From Algoriphagus locisalis (lineage in GTDB: Bacteria; Bacteroidota; Bacteroidia; Cytophagales; Cyclobacteriaceae), in NCBI RefSeq assembly GCF_900116615.1, contig NZ_FPBF01000002.1:1-64000 (forward strand): 64,000 bases of DNA. The letters run 5' to 3'. A program made the position numbers and the translations under genes. Positions 37,049-45,000 of this stretch are shown here, piece after piece. The notes below the pieces were generated by a model. That model saw only the letters and a program-made list of their open reading frames with translations. It did not search any database and was not told the origin of the DNA. Within the stretch, counting starts at the first letter, position 1. Every line of letters starts with the position of its first letter.

Positions 37049-38149
37049 ATGTTAACCTCAAATAAAATTATCACCCCAATGCTATCACTTATCGTGGCTC
37101 TAATGTTTGCCTGTGGAAATACTTCTGTGAAAAACGAAGGAGCCTCCACAGACTCGGACAAACTAGCGGAGTATAAGGGCAAGACAGAATTAGCCACCTT
37201 TGCGGGAGGTTGCTTCTGGTGTGTTGAAGCCCCTTTCGAAGGAGTAGATGGTGTAATCACCGCTATTTCGGGATATGCAGGAGGCAAAGAGAAGAATCCT
37301 ACTTATGGTGAAGTATCCAGCGGGAAAACCTCTCATCGTGAAGCTGTACAGATCACCTTCGATCCTGAAGTGATCAGCTACTCAGAGTTGGTTGACATTT
37401 TCTGGCAGACATTCGACCCCACAGATGTAGGAGGTTCCTTCTACGACAGGGGTTCCCAATATGAATCTGCTATTTGGTACCATGACAGCGAGCAGAAAAA
37501 AGTGGCTGAGGAATCAAAAAAACTGTTGGATAAGTCGGAAAAATTCGAAAAACCTATCGCTACCCCAATTATCAAATACACTAATTTTTACGCGGCCGAG
37601 GATTACCATCAGGATTATTATAAGAAAAACCCTCAAGACTATTATTCCTACAGAAGTGGATCAGGTCGTGACAAATTCATCAAAGCTCACTGGCCTGAAT
37701 TATCAGATGAAAAATACAAAGCTCCGTCCAAATCAGAGTTGAAAAAGACACTTACAAATCTGCAATATGAGGTAACTCAGGAAGATGCTACAGAATTGTC
37801 TTTTCAGAATGAATACAACGGCAATCATGAAAAAGGAATTTATGTGGATATCGTTTCTGGAGCTCCGCTTTTCAGTTCAAAAGACAAATATGAATCAGGG
37901 TCAGGCTGGCCGAGCTTCACTAAGCCAATCGATGCAAGAGCACTGGATAAACCAACTGACGACGATCTGGGGATGCTAAGAGTAGAGGTTCGAAGCAAAT
38001 TTGGAAAAAGTCATTTAGGCCATGTATTCTACGATGGCCCTGAGCCGACCAGCTTACGCTATTGCATGAATTCAGCAGCGATGAAGTTCATTCCCAAAGA
38101 GGAGATGGAAGCTCAGGGATATGGAGATTATCTCTGGTTGGTTGATTAA
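37049..38149 (+). CDS. msrAB: Lipoprotein methionine sulfoxide reductase, MsrA-MsrB fusion
   Basis: 366 residues from ATG 37049; a lipoprotein-like signal ([12 protein letters not shown]) targets it to the periplasm. MsrA (about 45-205) has the catalytic [11 protein letters not shown] and the EDYHQDYY block. MsrB (about 225-350) has [19 protein letters not shown] and the catalytic Cys in RYCMNSAAM. The CxxC zinc pairs of many MsrB proteins are absent (GIYVDIVSG), so it is the zinc-free type. Together it repairs S- and R-methionine sulfoxide in exported proteins. Upstream codons of the open frame are not signal-like. A strong terminator follows. Confidence 0.95.
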   Translation: MLTSNKIITPMLSLIVALMFACGNTSVKNEGASTDSDKLAEYKGKTELATFAGGCFWCVEAPFEGVDGVITAISGYAGGKEKNPTYGEVSSGKTSHREAVQITFDPEVISYSELVDIFWQTFDPTDVGGSFYDRGSQYESAIWYHDSEQKKVAEESKKLLDKSEKFEKPIATPIIKYTNFYAAEDYHQDYYKKNPQDYYSYRSGSGRDKFIKAHWPELSDEKYKAPSKSELKKTLTNLQYEVTQEDATELSFQNEYNGNHEKGIYVDIVSGAPLFSSKDKYESGSGWPSFTKPIDARALDKPTDDDLGMLRVEVRSKFGKSHLGHVFYDGPEPTSLRYCMNSAAMKFIPKEEMEAQGYGDYLWLVD

Positions 38150-38161
38150 CGCTGTAATAAG

Positions 38162-38188
38162 AAGACTACTTTCGGGTAGTCTTTTTTT
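38162..38188 (+). terminator. Terminator after msrAB
   Basis: AAGACTAC and GTAGTCTT form a perfect 8-bp hairpin around TTTCGG, followed by a run of T. Confidence 0.85.
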
Positions 38189-38274
38189 ATTAGCTTATTT
38201 AGGGCTATTTTTTTTGATGGCTTTTATACATAAAAATCAAGCCTATATCTATCTTTAAGCAAACTTACTCTCGT

Positions 38275-38367
38275 TATGAAATCGAGCATGACTAAAAAGT
38301 CACACACTGGCATGATTATAATCGCTGCGAGATTCCATATGGCCTTTAAAAATCAAATTATACACAG
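38275..38367 (+). repeat. Repeated leader element, copy A, with a short upstream ORF
   Basis: About 93 bp ending exactly at the next ATG (38368). It shares TATGAAATCGAGCATGAC at its 5' end, CTGCGAGATTC in the middle and CCTTTAAAAATCAAATTATA at its 3' end with copy B (40548-40663). A 31-codon ORF beginning MKSSMTKKSH starts at 38276 and its TGA overlaps the start of the downstream gene (ATGA), so translation could be coupled. No promoter consensus is evident inside. Confidence 0.7.
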
Positions 38368-38775
38368 ATGAAAAAATTCGCGTGGATTGCCGGTATTGTT
38401 TTAATCGGAGTTTTGGCTGGGATATTTTGGTATAAATTCTACTTCGTATTTGGGGAGGGCGTAAAAGCAGGAAGCTTGAACTACTTCGTGAAAAAAGGGG
38501 TAGTTTTCAAAACCTATGAAGGACGTGTTGTTCAGGAAGGGTTTCAAAGCCCTACAGCAGGCGGACTACAAAGCAACGAATTCAGGTTCAGCGTGACAGA
38601 TAATGAAGTAGCTGCTCAGCTAGAAAGAGCCTCAGGCCAGTTTGTTGAGCTTAGATACAAGGAATATAATGGAATGCTGCCTTGGAGAGGAACTAGCAAT
38701 TTTGTGGTGACAGAAGTTCTTACTGTCAAAAACACCGGTAAGACAGATGGATCTGCCCTACCGTATGATCAATGA
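38368..38775 (+). CDS. Conserved membrane-anchored hypothetical protein
   Basis: 135 residues with one N-terminal membrane helix (residues 5-22) and a beta-rich extracytoplasmic part. Segments FGEGVKAGSLNYFVKKGVVFKTYEG and LRYKEYNGMLPWRG recall a short conserved Bacteroidota family that is sometimes mislabelled 6-phosphogluconate dehydrogenase; there is no dehydrogenase motif here. Function unknown. It starts directly at the end of leader element copy A and meets the Dabb gene tail to tail without a gap. Confidence 0.7.
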   Translation: MKKFAWIAGIVLIGVLAGIFWYKFYFVFGEGVKAGSLNYFVKKGVVFKTYEGRVVQEGFQSPTAGGLQSNEFRFSVTDNEVAAQLERASGQFVELRYKEYNGMLPWRGTSNFVVTEVLTVKNTGKTDGSALPYDQ

Positions 38776-39207
38776 TTAAGGCTTAGTCCAATAATCAACT
38801 ACCGTCACCTTATCCAAATGTGGCCCTAGAATCGCTCCAAAAGCTTCATGAGCTGGATGCGGCAAATAGGCGTCCCTTGCTTCTTCGGTATAGAAAGTAA
38901 GTGTAAAAGCATGAGTCAAGCCTTGGTTTAAGCCCTCGGGACTGGAGTTTGTGCCCCATTCAAAATCCTCAATCCCATCAATTTCGTTTTGAAGATTACG
39001 AAAAGCATCAATCACAGATTGAATATCCTCTTGTGAGGATGTTTCTTTGAAGCTAAAGTAAACATTGTGTCGTAGTACTGAATCAGGTTTTGCAGTCATA
39101 GGTACTTCTTGGATTTCTTCTTTGGTTTCTATTTCGGTGGTTTTTTCCTCTTTTGGAGCACAGGAAAGTGCCATAACTAAAGGAAGGAAGTAAATAAGTT
39201 TTTTCAT
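38776..39207 (-). CDS. Lipoprotein with Dabb (stress-responsive A/B barrel) domain
   Basis: 143 residues from ATG 39207. Signal IYFLPLVMALSC gives a lipidated Cys; an acidic linker follows (about 20-50), then a dimeric alpha/beta barrel domain (about 55-143: LRHNVYFSFKETSSQEDI, FEWGTNSSPEGLNQGLTHAFTLTF, YLPHPAHEAF, VTVVDYW). Dabb domains occur in stress proteins and some cyclases; the activity of lipoprotein versions is unknown. Confidence 0.85.
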   Translation of the reverse strand: MKKLIYFLPLVMALSCAPKEEKTTEIETKEEIQEVPMTAKPDSVLRHNVYFSFKETSSQEDIQSVIDAFRNLQNEIDGIEDFEWGTNSSPEGLNQGLTHAFTLTFYTEEARDAYLPHPAHEAFGAILGPHLDKVTVVDYWTKP

Positions 39208-39367
39208 AGTTGTTGGATTTTTTTCCAATCTAGGGAGATTCAACAAAAAATTCTACATCTCCAGGCAATAGCTAGCTTTACCGCAGCATAATTTATAGAA
39301 AATAGGCATTTTGTACTATTCAATCTATATTGAACGAAATTTTAGTAGATCTACGAAATCAGAATAA

Positions 39368-40546
39368 ATGAAAACCACACGCTACGCTATCCCTCTCTTT
39401 CTTTGTATCCTCTTCATCATAAATGTCAGCTGTACTTCAAGTAATGAAGAGACCACTGAATCTAGAGAAGGAATCTACGAACTTGTTAAAGTTGACTCAT
39501 TTCAGGTGAATAATCTCACCAGAATAAACATCTTGGATTACAGCTCAGAGGAAAAAATCTTTTTGGGCTACTCCACAAGTGAAGACGACTTACTTGAAAT
39601 CTCAGAAACTGGTGAAATATTAAAAAGAACAAACAGGAAAGGTGAAGGACCAAATCTTTACGGAAACTGGAATCCGATCGGACTAGGGTTTGGACCTAAC
39701 GGACAAAGAATAGTGGAATTACCTTTCGCCGTTTTCAGCTACGACAAGAATTATGAGGTATTGCAGCAGTTTAGAATCATGTCACCGCTACCAATCCGTG
39801 CAAATACACCATTCGGAAAACCTCCATACTACCAAAATAGTGACACAACATTTCTACTGGTAGGTCCAAGTAATTACTTTACTGCAACTTATTTAATCCA
39901 CAATCAGGAAGGCAAGGATACACTTCAAAACTTCTACCAACTGAACATGCAGAATGGTAATGTGAAATCAGTGATCCCATATGCTGAAAATTCCATCTAC
40001 AATTCCACCGAGAATATCTATCCAGAACTAATGGGAAAATCATTCTCCGTTGATCATGAAAAGAATGAATTGGCAGTAGTCCAAAACTTAGATACTGATA
40101 TATTAATCTACGATCTGCCTGGATTGACGCTTAATCGTACCATCCCAATATCCCATTCTGAATTCCTCACGTATGACCCTTTACCTATTGGCACTCCTTT
40201 TTCAGATGAAAGAGCAATCACTTTGAATAAATTATCCGCGAGAAATCAAAAGCTTTTCAGCTTTGGAGACAACACATATTTACTTCAATATTTCACTGGC
40301 ATATCACAAGCAGAGTATGAAAGTAGAAATTCTGAAGAGGACCCCTATGTTGGACAATTTGATGAAAATGAGCAACGAATACTGATTTTCAAAGATGGAA
40401 AGCAACTCACGCATGAACTCCCAGGAATAAAGAGCAGTCTAAAATTCACACTTCCTGACAACAAAATACTGGTACAAGAACCTGAAAATTCGGACATTGA
40501 GGAGGAGTTCACCCGCTTTTCCATCTATCAACTTCAAAAGAACTGA
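39368..40546 (+). CDS. Six-bladed beta-propeller lipoprotein (BF3164/DUF4221-like)
   Basis: 392 residues; lipoprotein signal FLCILFIINVSC. The body has recurring strand motifs such as LLEISETGEILKRTNRKGEGPNLYG, typical of 6-bladed propeller lipoproteins abundant in Bacteroidota. It shares general style with the lipoprotein at 5410-6552 but is not close. No function known. A palindrome TTCAATCTATATTGAA lies about 35-50 bp upstream (near 39319-39334) and could be an operator. Copy B of the leader element begins one base after its stop. Confidence 0.7.
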   Translation: MKTTRYAIPLFLCILFIINVSCTSSNEETTESREGIYELVKVDSFQVNNLTRINILDYSSEEKIFLGYSTSEDDLLEISETGEILKRTNRKGEGPNLYGNWNPIGLGFGPNGQRIVELPFAVFSYDKNYEVLQQFRIMSPLPIRANTPFGKPPYYQNSDTTFLLVGPSNYFTATYLIHNQEGKDTLQNFYQLNMQNGNVKSVIPYAENSIYNSTENIYPELMGKSFSVDHEKNELAVVQNLDTDILIYDLPGLTLNRTIPISHSEFLTYDPLPIGTPFSDERAITLNKLSARNQKLFSFGDNTYLLQYFTGISQAEYESRNSEEDPYVGQFDENEQRILIFKDGKQLTHELPGIKSSLKFTLPDNKILVQEPENSDIEEEFTRFSIYQLQKN

Positions 40547-40547
40547 C

Positions 40548-40663
40548 TATGAAATCGAGCATGACGCAAGCGACACACAGCCGGATGATTAGCACCCTGC
40601 GAGATTCTCCCGAATCAAGTTCGGGACAGGCTATATGACCTTTAAAAATCAAATTATAAACAC
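40548..40663 (+). repeat. Repeated leader element, copy B, with a palindromic insertion
   Basis: About 116 bp fitting exactly between the stop of the propeller lipoprotein and the ATG of the dehydrogenase. It matches copy A at both ends and in the middle but carries an extra 22 bp or so containing the palindrome CCCGAATCAAGTTCGGG. A 29-codon ORF starting MKSSMTQATH ends at TGA 40636-40638, well before the gene start, so coupling is not conserved while the DNA sequence is. Confidence 0.7.
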
Positions 40664-41665
40664 ATGAAAGTTGCCTTTTTCAGTACCAAATCTTACGATA
40701 GGCAGAGTTTCGATCATTATTTACCCGAATCATCTCACGACTTCACCTATTTCGAACCCAAACTAGATCACAACACTGTAGCTCTTGCGAAAGGATTTGA
40801 CGCCATCTGCACCTTTGTCAATGATCACTTGGATGAGAAAACCCTCAAGAAGTTAAGTAAACTGGGTGTGAACACTATTGTATTGAGATGCGCAGGTTAC
40901 AACCAAGTAGATCTGAAGACAGCTGCAGAATTAGGTTTCAAAATCTGTAGAGTTCCTGCTTATAGCCCTGAGGCCGTTGCTGAGCATGCTTTAGCCCTCC
41001 TTATGACACTTAGTAGGAAAACACACAAAGCATATAACCGTGTCCGGGAAAACAACTATTCACTGGAAGGACTATCTGGCTTTAACATCAACGGAAAAAC
41101 AGCTGGCGTAATTGGAACTGGGGCAATCGGAAGAGCATTCTGCAAAATCATGCTCGGGATGGGATGCAAAGTTCTGGCTTACGATCCATACGAAAATGAG
41201 GAACTCACATCTCTCGGTGTTGAATACCTTGCCCTGGAAGAGCTTTTGGCCAGCAGCGATATCATTTCACTCCATTGCCCACTCACTCCTGACACTTTCC
41301 ATCTGATCAGCCAAAAAACTTTAGCTCAGATGAAAGATGGGGTGATCATCATCAACACCAGCAGAGGCGCCCTTATAGAAACAAAAGCGGTGATAAAAGC
41401 ACTGAAAAGCAAGAAAGTTGGGAATCTCGGAATTGATGTTTACGAGCAAGAGGAAGATTTATTTTTTCAAAATCGCTCAGAAGAAATCCTTCAGGACGAA
41501 ACAATTGCCAGACTAATGACCTTCACCAATGTTCTTATTACCGGACATCAGGCATTCCTTACCAATGAGGCTTTGGCACAAATAGCGACAACTACGCTAG
41601 AAAACCTTGACGAACTAGAGGCTGGAAAGAAGCTGACCAATGAAGTTGTTTGGAAGGAAGAATAG
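40664..41665 (+). CDS. 2-hydroxyacid dehydrogenase, D-lactate dehydrogenase type
   Basis: 333 residues of the D-isomer-specific NAD-dependent family. NAD-binding motif GVIGTGAIGRAF with KVLAYDPY after it; catalytic Arg in IINTSRGALI, Glu in IDVYEQEEDLFF, His in ITGHQAFLT. The EQE-DLFFQ segment and length resemble E. coli LdhA, so reversible pyruvate/D-lactate interconversion in the cytosol is likely. It starts at the end of leader element copy B, immediately behind a lipoprotein gene. Confidence 0.9.
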   Translation: MKVAFFSTKSYDRQSFDHYLPESSHDFTYFEPKLDHNTVALAKGFDAICTFVNDHLDEKTLKKLSKLGVNTIVLRCAGYNQVDLKTAAELGFKICRVPAYSPEAVAEHALALLMTLSRKTHKAYNRVRENNYSLEGLSGFNINGKTAGVIGTGAIGRAFCKIMLGMGCKVLAYDPYENEELTSLGVEYLALEELLASSDIISLHCPLTPDTFHLISQKTLAQMKDGVIIINTSRGALIETKAVIKALKSKKVGNLGIDVYEQEEDLFFQNRSEEILQDETIARLMTFTNVLITGHQAFLTNEALAQIATTTLENLDELEAGKKLTNEVVWKEE

Positions 41666-41682
41666 CCATTCCTTTTAAAGAC

Positions 41683-41717
41683 AAAAAAATGCCTGCAAAT
41701 CATAGATCTGCAGGCAT
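41683..41717 (-). terminator. Terminator of the cold-shock operon
   Basis: ATGCCTGCA (41689-41697) pairs with TGCAGGCAT (41709-41717); on the minus strand seven T follow. The hairpin may also help end the convergent dehydrogenase transcript. Confidence 0.8.
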
Positions 41718-41757
41718 CGAACTTTGTATTTCTTAATTGGGCAAAGCCCGACTGGAA

Positions 41758-41952
41758 TTACTTAGCTACTTTCACGTTCACAGCGTTAACGCCTTTTTTA
41801 CCTTGAACTACGTCATAAGTAACGTGATCGTTCTCACGGATTTCGTGTACTAGACCTGAGTGGTGTACAAATACATCTTCACTGTTGTCTGCTGGTGTAA
41901 TAAAACCAAAACCTTTGGTTGTGTTAAAGAATTTTACTGTTCCTTCATTCAT
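41758..41952 (-). CDS. Cold shock protein, CspA family
   Basis: A 64-residue single OB-fold RNA chaperone. RNP1 is KGFGFITP and RNP2 is VFVHHS. It melts RNA structure at low temperature or during growth transitions. It ends the operon desaturase, DEAD helicase, small basic protein, Csp, and is followed by a clear terminator. Confidence 0.95.
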   Translation of the reverse strand: MNEGTVKFFNTTKGFGFITPADNSEDVFVHHSGLVHEIRENDHVTYDVVQGKKGVNAVNVKVAK

Positions 41953-41954
41953 GA

Positions 41955-42245
41955 TTACTCGTTTTTAAATTTGGTGTTTCTATTATTTTGTTGTTGTGCA
42001 TTGTTGGGATATTCTCTACGAGGAGCATTCTCTTTCCTTTGCGGATTTTCTTTTTTCGGTGGTTCTGGTTCCGGCGGAGTGTCTGAGATGTTACCAAACT
42101 CATCCACGTACGCAATCATATCGTCCAGATCTCCACTTTTCGGCTGATCCTTACGAGCAGCCATTTTTTCTTGCTTTTCTCTCTTTTTTCTTTTTTTAAG
42201 TTCTGCTTTTTGCTTTTTAATGAATGTGTTTTGGTTTTTTGACAT
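41955..42245 (-). CDS. Small highly charged protein encoded with Csp
   Basis: 96 residues from ATG 42245 (the frame extends 7 codons upstream, overlapping the helicase stop). The N-terminal third is very basic (NTFIKKQKAELKKRKKREKQEK), the middle is acidic (DLDDMIAYVDEFGNISDTPPE), and the end is low-complexity, rich in Pro, Asn, Arg and Gln. It is probably disordered and nucleic-acid binding. Similar proteins sit beside csp genes in Bacteroidota, but I know no demonstrated function. It lies 2 bp from csp and 10 bp from the helicase gene. Confidence 0.78.
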   Translation of the reverse strand: MSKNQNTFIKKQKAELKKRKKREKQEKMAARKDQPKSGDLDDMIAYVDEFGNISDTPPEPEPPKKENPQRKENAPRREYPNNAQQQNNRNTKFKNE

Positions 42246-42255
42246 TGCGGCGATT

Positions 42256-43458
42256 TTAATTGACAAATGTTATGGCCCTACCGGTTTTTCCGGCCCGGCC
42301 TGTCCGGCCTATTCTGTGGATATAACTATCCATAGACATGGGAAGCTGGTAATTGATCACATGGGATACATCAGCTACGTCTATACCTCTGGCTGCTACG
42401 TCGGTTGCAACCAGCACTCGGGTCATTCCGGTTTTGAACTCATCTATGGTTCTGTTACGGAAATTCTGAGATTTATTACCATGAATCAACCCAGACTTAA
42501 TGCCGGACTGATTTAATTGCTTGCTCAATTTATCTGCGAGTCTTTTGGTTTCAGTGAAAATAATCACCTTATCCAGATCAGCTCCTTTGAATAAATCAGC
42601 AAGTATATCAAACTTATTCTTACCATCAGGCACACGAATAATCTCTTGATCTACATTCTCACTGGTGGTACCACCTGTGTTTACTTTTATCTCAACAGGA
42701 TTGTTAAGCAATCCATCGATAAGCGCTTTTTGGCTTGGTTCCAATGTGGCTGAGAAAAGCATAGTCTGGCTTCTCTTAGTCATTAAATTTACGAGTTTTT
42801 TCACATCGTGAACAAAACCCATATCCAACATTCTATCAAACTCATCCAACACAAGCGTGTTTACTCGGTTGAGATGCAGCAATTTACGATTAGAAAGATC
42901 CAGCAACCTTCCTGGGGTACCTACAATTACATGAAGTTTTCTACTCAATGCTTTAAAGTCAGAATTGATATTAGTTCCACCTATAAAAGTGTTAGAATAC
43001 AAATTCATTCCCTTGCTTAAACTCTTAAATTCCTCTTCGATCTGCAGCGCCAACTCACGAGTTGGAGTAACGATCAAAGCGGTAAAATTCTGAGGATCTA
43101 ACTTCGCATGTTCAATAATCGGAATCAAAAACGCTCCGGTTTTACCCGATCCAGTATTTGATATCCCAAGAATATCTCTTCTATCCATCAAAGCAGGAAT
43201 AGCCTGCTCCTGGATGTTAGTCATACTTTCGTATCCCTTTGCTTCTAGATTTCTCAATAAAGATGCATTCAGCTTAACACTGGAGAAAGGGGTCTCTGAA
43301 CGGAATCCTTGCTGTCCACTAGGCTGAGCCTTTTTGACAAACAAATTTGGGTCAAGCTTGGATTCTTTTTTCTTATTTTGAACTGGCCTACCTGCAGGAC
43401 GAGAATTTCGTCTTTGGTTTGCAGGTGGTCTTGTACTGCTGTTTCTATTACTATTCAT
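42256..43458 (-). CDS. DEAD-box RNA helicase (RhlE-like)
   Basis: 400 residues from ATG 43458. A basic, Asn/Arg/Pro-rich N-terminal tail (about 1-50) precedes the core: Q motif (TNIQEQAIPAL), Walker A SNTGSGKT, PTRELALQ, GTPGR, motif II as DEFD in VLDEFDRMLDMGF, motif III FSAT, and motif VI HRIGRTGR. The protein ends right after motif VI at AITFVN, without a C-terminal extension, the RNA-binding tail being N-terminal instead. It likely unwinds structured RNA in the cold, as partner of Csp. It starts 7 bp after the desaturase. Confidence 0.93.
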   Translation of the reverse strand: MNSNRNSSTRPPANQRRNSRPAGRPVQNKKKESKLDPNLFVKKAQPSGQQGFRSETPFSSVKLNASLLRNLEAKGYESMTNIQEQAIPALMDRRDILGISNTGSGKTGAFLIPIIEHAKLDPQNFTALIVTPTRELALQIEEEFKSLSKGMNLYSNTFIGGTNINSDFKALSRKLHVIVGTPGRLLDLSNRKLLHLNRVNTLVLDEFDRMLDMGFVHDVKKLVNLMTKRSQTMLFSATLEPSQKALIDGLLNNPVEIKVNTGGTTSENVDQEIIRVPDGKNKFDILADLFKGADLDKVIIFTETKRLADKLSKQLNQSGIKSGLIHGNKSQNFRNRTIDEFKTGMTRVLVATDVAARGIDVADVSHVINYQLPMSMDSYIHRIGRTGRAGKTGRAITFVN

Positions 43459-43465
43459 GACTAAA

Positions 43466-44458
43466 TTAGGCTTTGATTGGCTCCATCTTGGGTTCGTTTC
43501 CCAAGACATAGAGCATTTTAAAATGGTCCAACACAGCCATTAAAAAATGTGGTTTTGAATAATAAGGCACGTTGAATTCCTCCGCGGTAGCCTTTACAAT
43601 AGGAGCTATATCCTTATAATGCACGTGGCAAATATCAGGAAATAGGTGATGCTCTACCTGGTAATTTAACCCACCAACAAACCAAAACAGTAGCTTTGAT
43701 TTAGGAGCAAAATTGCAGGTAGTAGCCAATTGGTGAAGTATTCTTTCTCCCTCTACGACCCCATCGGTATCGGCTTTAGGGAAATCAACCACTTCTACGA
43801 TATGCGCGATCTGAAACACCATCGTAATCACAAACCCGGTCACAAAGTGCATCATGATGAAAGCCAAGATTATCAATCCCGCAGAAAATGGAGAGAAGAT
43901 AATCGGCAATCCAAGAACGACTGAGAAGTAAGCTATCTTGAGGAAAATCAATTTGACAATTCCCTTTTTGTAAGCCTTTTCACCACCCTTTACCAAGCCT
44001 TTATTATAATACCTTGTGAATCTGATGAAGTCCTTCGCTGTCACCCATGAAATAGTAGAAAGCGAATAAAAAAACCATGCATACAAATGCTGGTACTTAT
44101 GTAGCCCATTTTTCTCTGCATTCGGGGAGAATCTCAGAAAGAAAGGCGCATTTATATCATCGTCATGCTCGTCTATGTTGGTGAAGCTATGATGAAGCAC
44201 GTTGTGTTGAAGGTGCCAAACCATGGAGCTTGCTCCCACCATATCGAGCGTATAGCCGATCCAAGTGTTAATTTTTTTGTTTTTAGAATAAGACCCATGA
44301 ATTGCATCATGCATCACTCCCATACCTACGCCTGCCATGCCGAACGCGGACAATAGATAGCAGCCAAATAATTGAAGGGTAGTAGTAGCTACGCCGGTGA
44401 TCACAAGAGAAATGGGCACGACATACAGGGAAAGTAGGATGATGGTTTTAACAACCAT
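43466..44458 (-). CDS. Acyl-lipid fatty acid desaturase
   Basis: Membrane di-iron desaturase. Three His boxes are visible: HDAIHG, HNVLHHSF and QVEHHLFP; four hydrophobic helices. From ATG 44458 it has 330 residues, but the frame continues upstream to ATT at 44570-44572 with a family-like N-terminus (VRFSESELSEFSQTLRKRVY... NKSKYGNAE), and no ATG, GTG or TTG occurs in that stretch. The true protein may therefore be about 368 residues with a rare start codon. It raises membrane fluidity, fitting the downstream helicase and Csp genes in one operon. Confidence 0.9.
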   Translation of the reverse strand: MVVKTIILLSLYVVPISLVITGVATTTLQLFGCYLLSAFGMAGVGMGVMHDAIHGSYSKNKKINTWIGYTLDMVGASSMVWHLQHNVLHHSFTNIDEHDDDINAPFFLRFSPNAEKNGLHKYQHLYAWFFYSLSTISWVTAKDFIRFTRYYNKGLVKGGEKAYKKGIVKLIFLKIAYFSVVLGLPIIFSPFSAGLIILAFIMMHFVTGFVITMVFQIAHIVEVVDFPKADTDGVVEGERILHQLATTCNFAPKSKLLFWFVGGLNYQVEHHLFPDICHVHYKDIAPIVKATAEEFNVPYYSKPHFLMAVLDHFKMLYVLGNEPKMEPIKA

Positions 44459-44572
44459 TTCTGCATTTCCGTATTTCGATTTGTTTGTGGACGTGAAATG
44501 TCCATAAACTCGCTTTCTTAATGTTTGGGAGAATTCAGATAATTCTGATTCTGAGAACCTTACTGTCTTAAT

Positions 44573-45000
44573 GGCACTGAAATTAAATTGTAAATACTAT
44601 TGTTTCCCGTGGGATTTTCTCTGCAGGTTTTAATTCGAAAAATGAAATCAATCATTTAAGAATTAAAAAAGTAGAAAGATGAAGAATTAAAACCTTGCGA
44701 GGGGAAACTCCTGAATTTGCTACTTAAGCAGGTTGATAATCAACGCATACTTTATTTCAAGTAAAAAGGTTATCCGTGGACAGCGCCTTTATGCGTACAA
44801 AGGTGAGGAGAAGATTTCGCATATCCTAATAACGCTTAATCTCATCCAAAACTCGTTGCCTAAAAATAAGAAATATGTCTCCAAAAATGCAAAATTTAAG
44901 CGCTAAAAAATTCCCTTTTTCTAGAGATTCTGAAAATGGTAGAATTCACTAGCAATCATCCCCAACAAATTTAACCTGCTGTAAATCAGATCATCTCGGA
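44573..45000. other. Intergenic region between desaturase and porin genes
   Basis: About 430 bp with no convincing gene. A small hairpin GTTGA-TAA-TCAAC occurs near 44734-44746, and on the minus strand CACCTTTG (44798-44805) is one base off a -7 box, too far upstream to be sure it drives the cold operon. Otherwise nothing seen. Confidence 0.4.

Noticed and set aside
42256..43458. Truncation of the DEAD-box helicase
   Set aside because: It ends just after motif VI, but all core motifs are present and the basic tail is at the N-terminus; the next gene follows neatly, so a natural short form is more likely.
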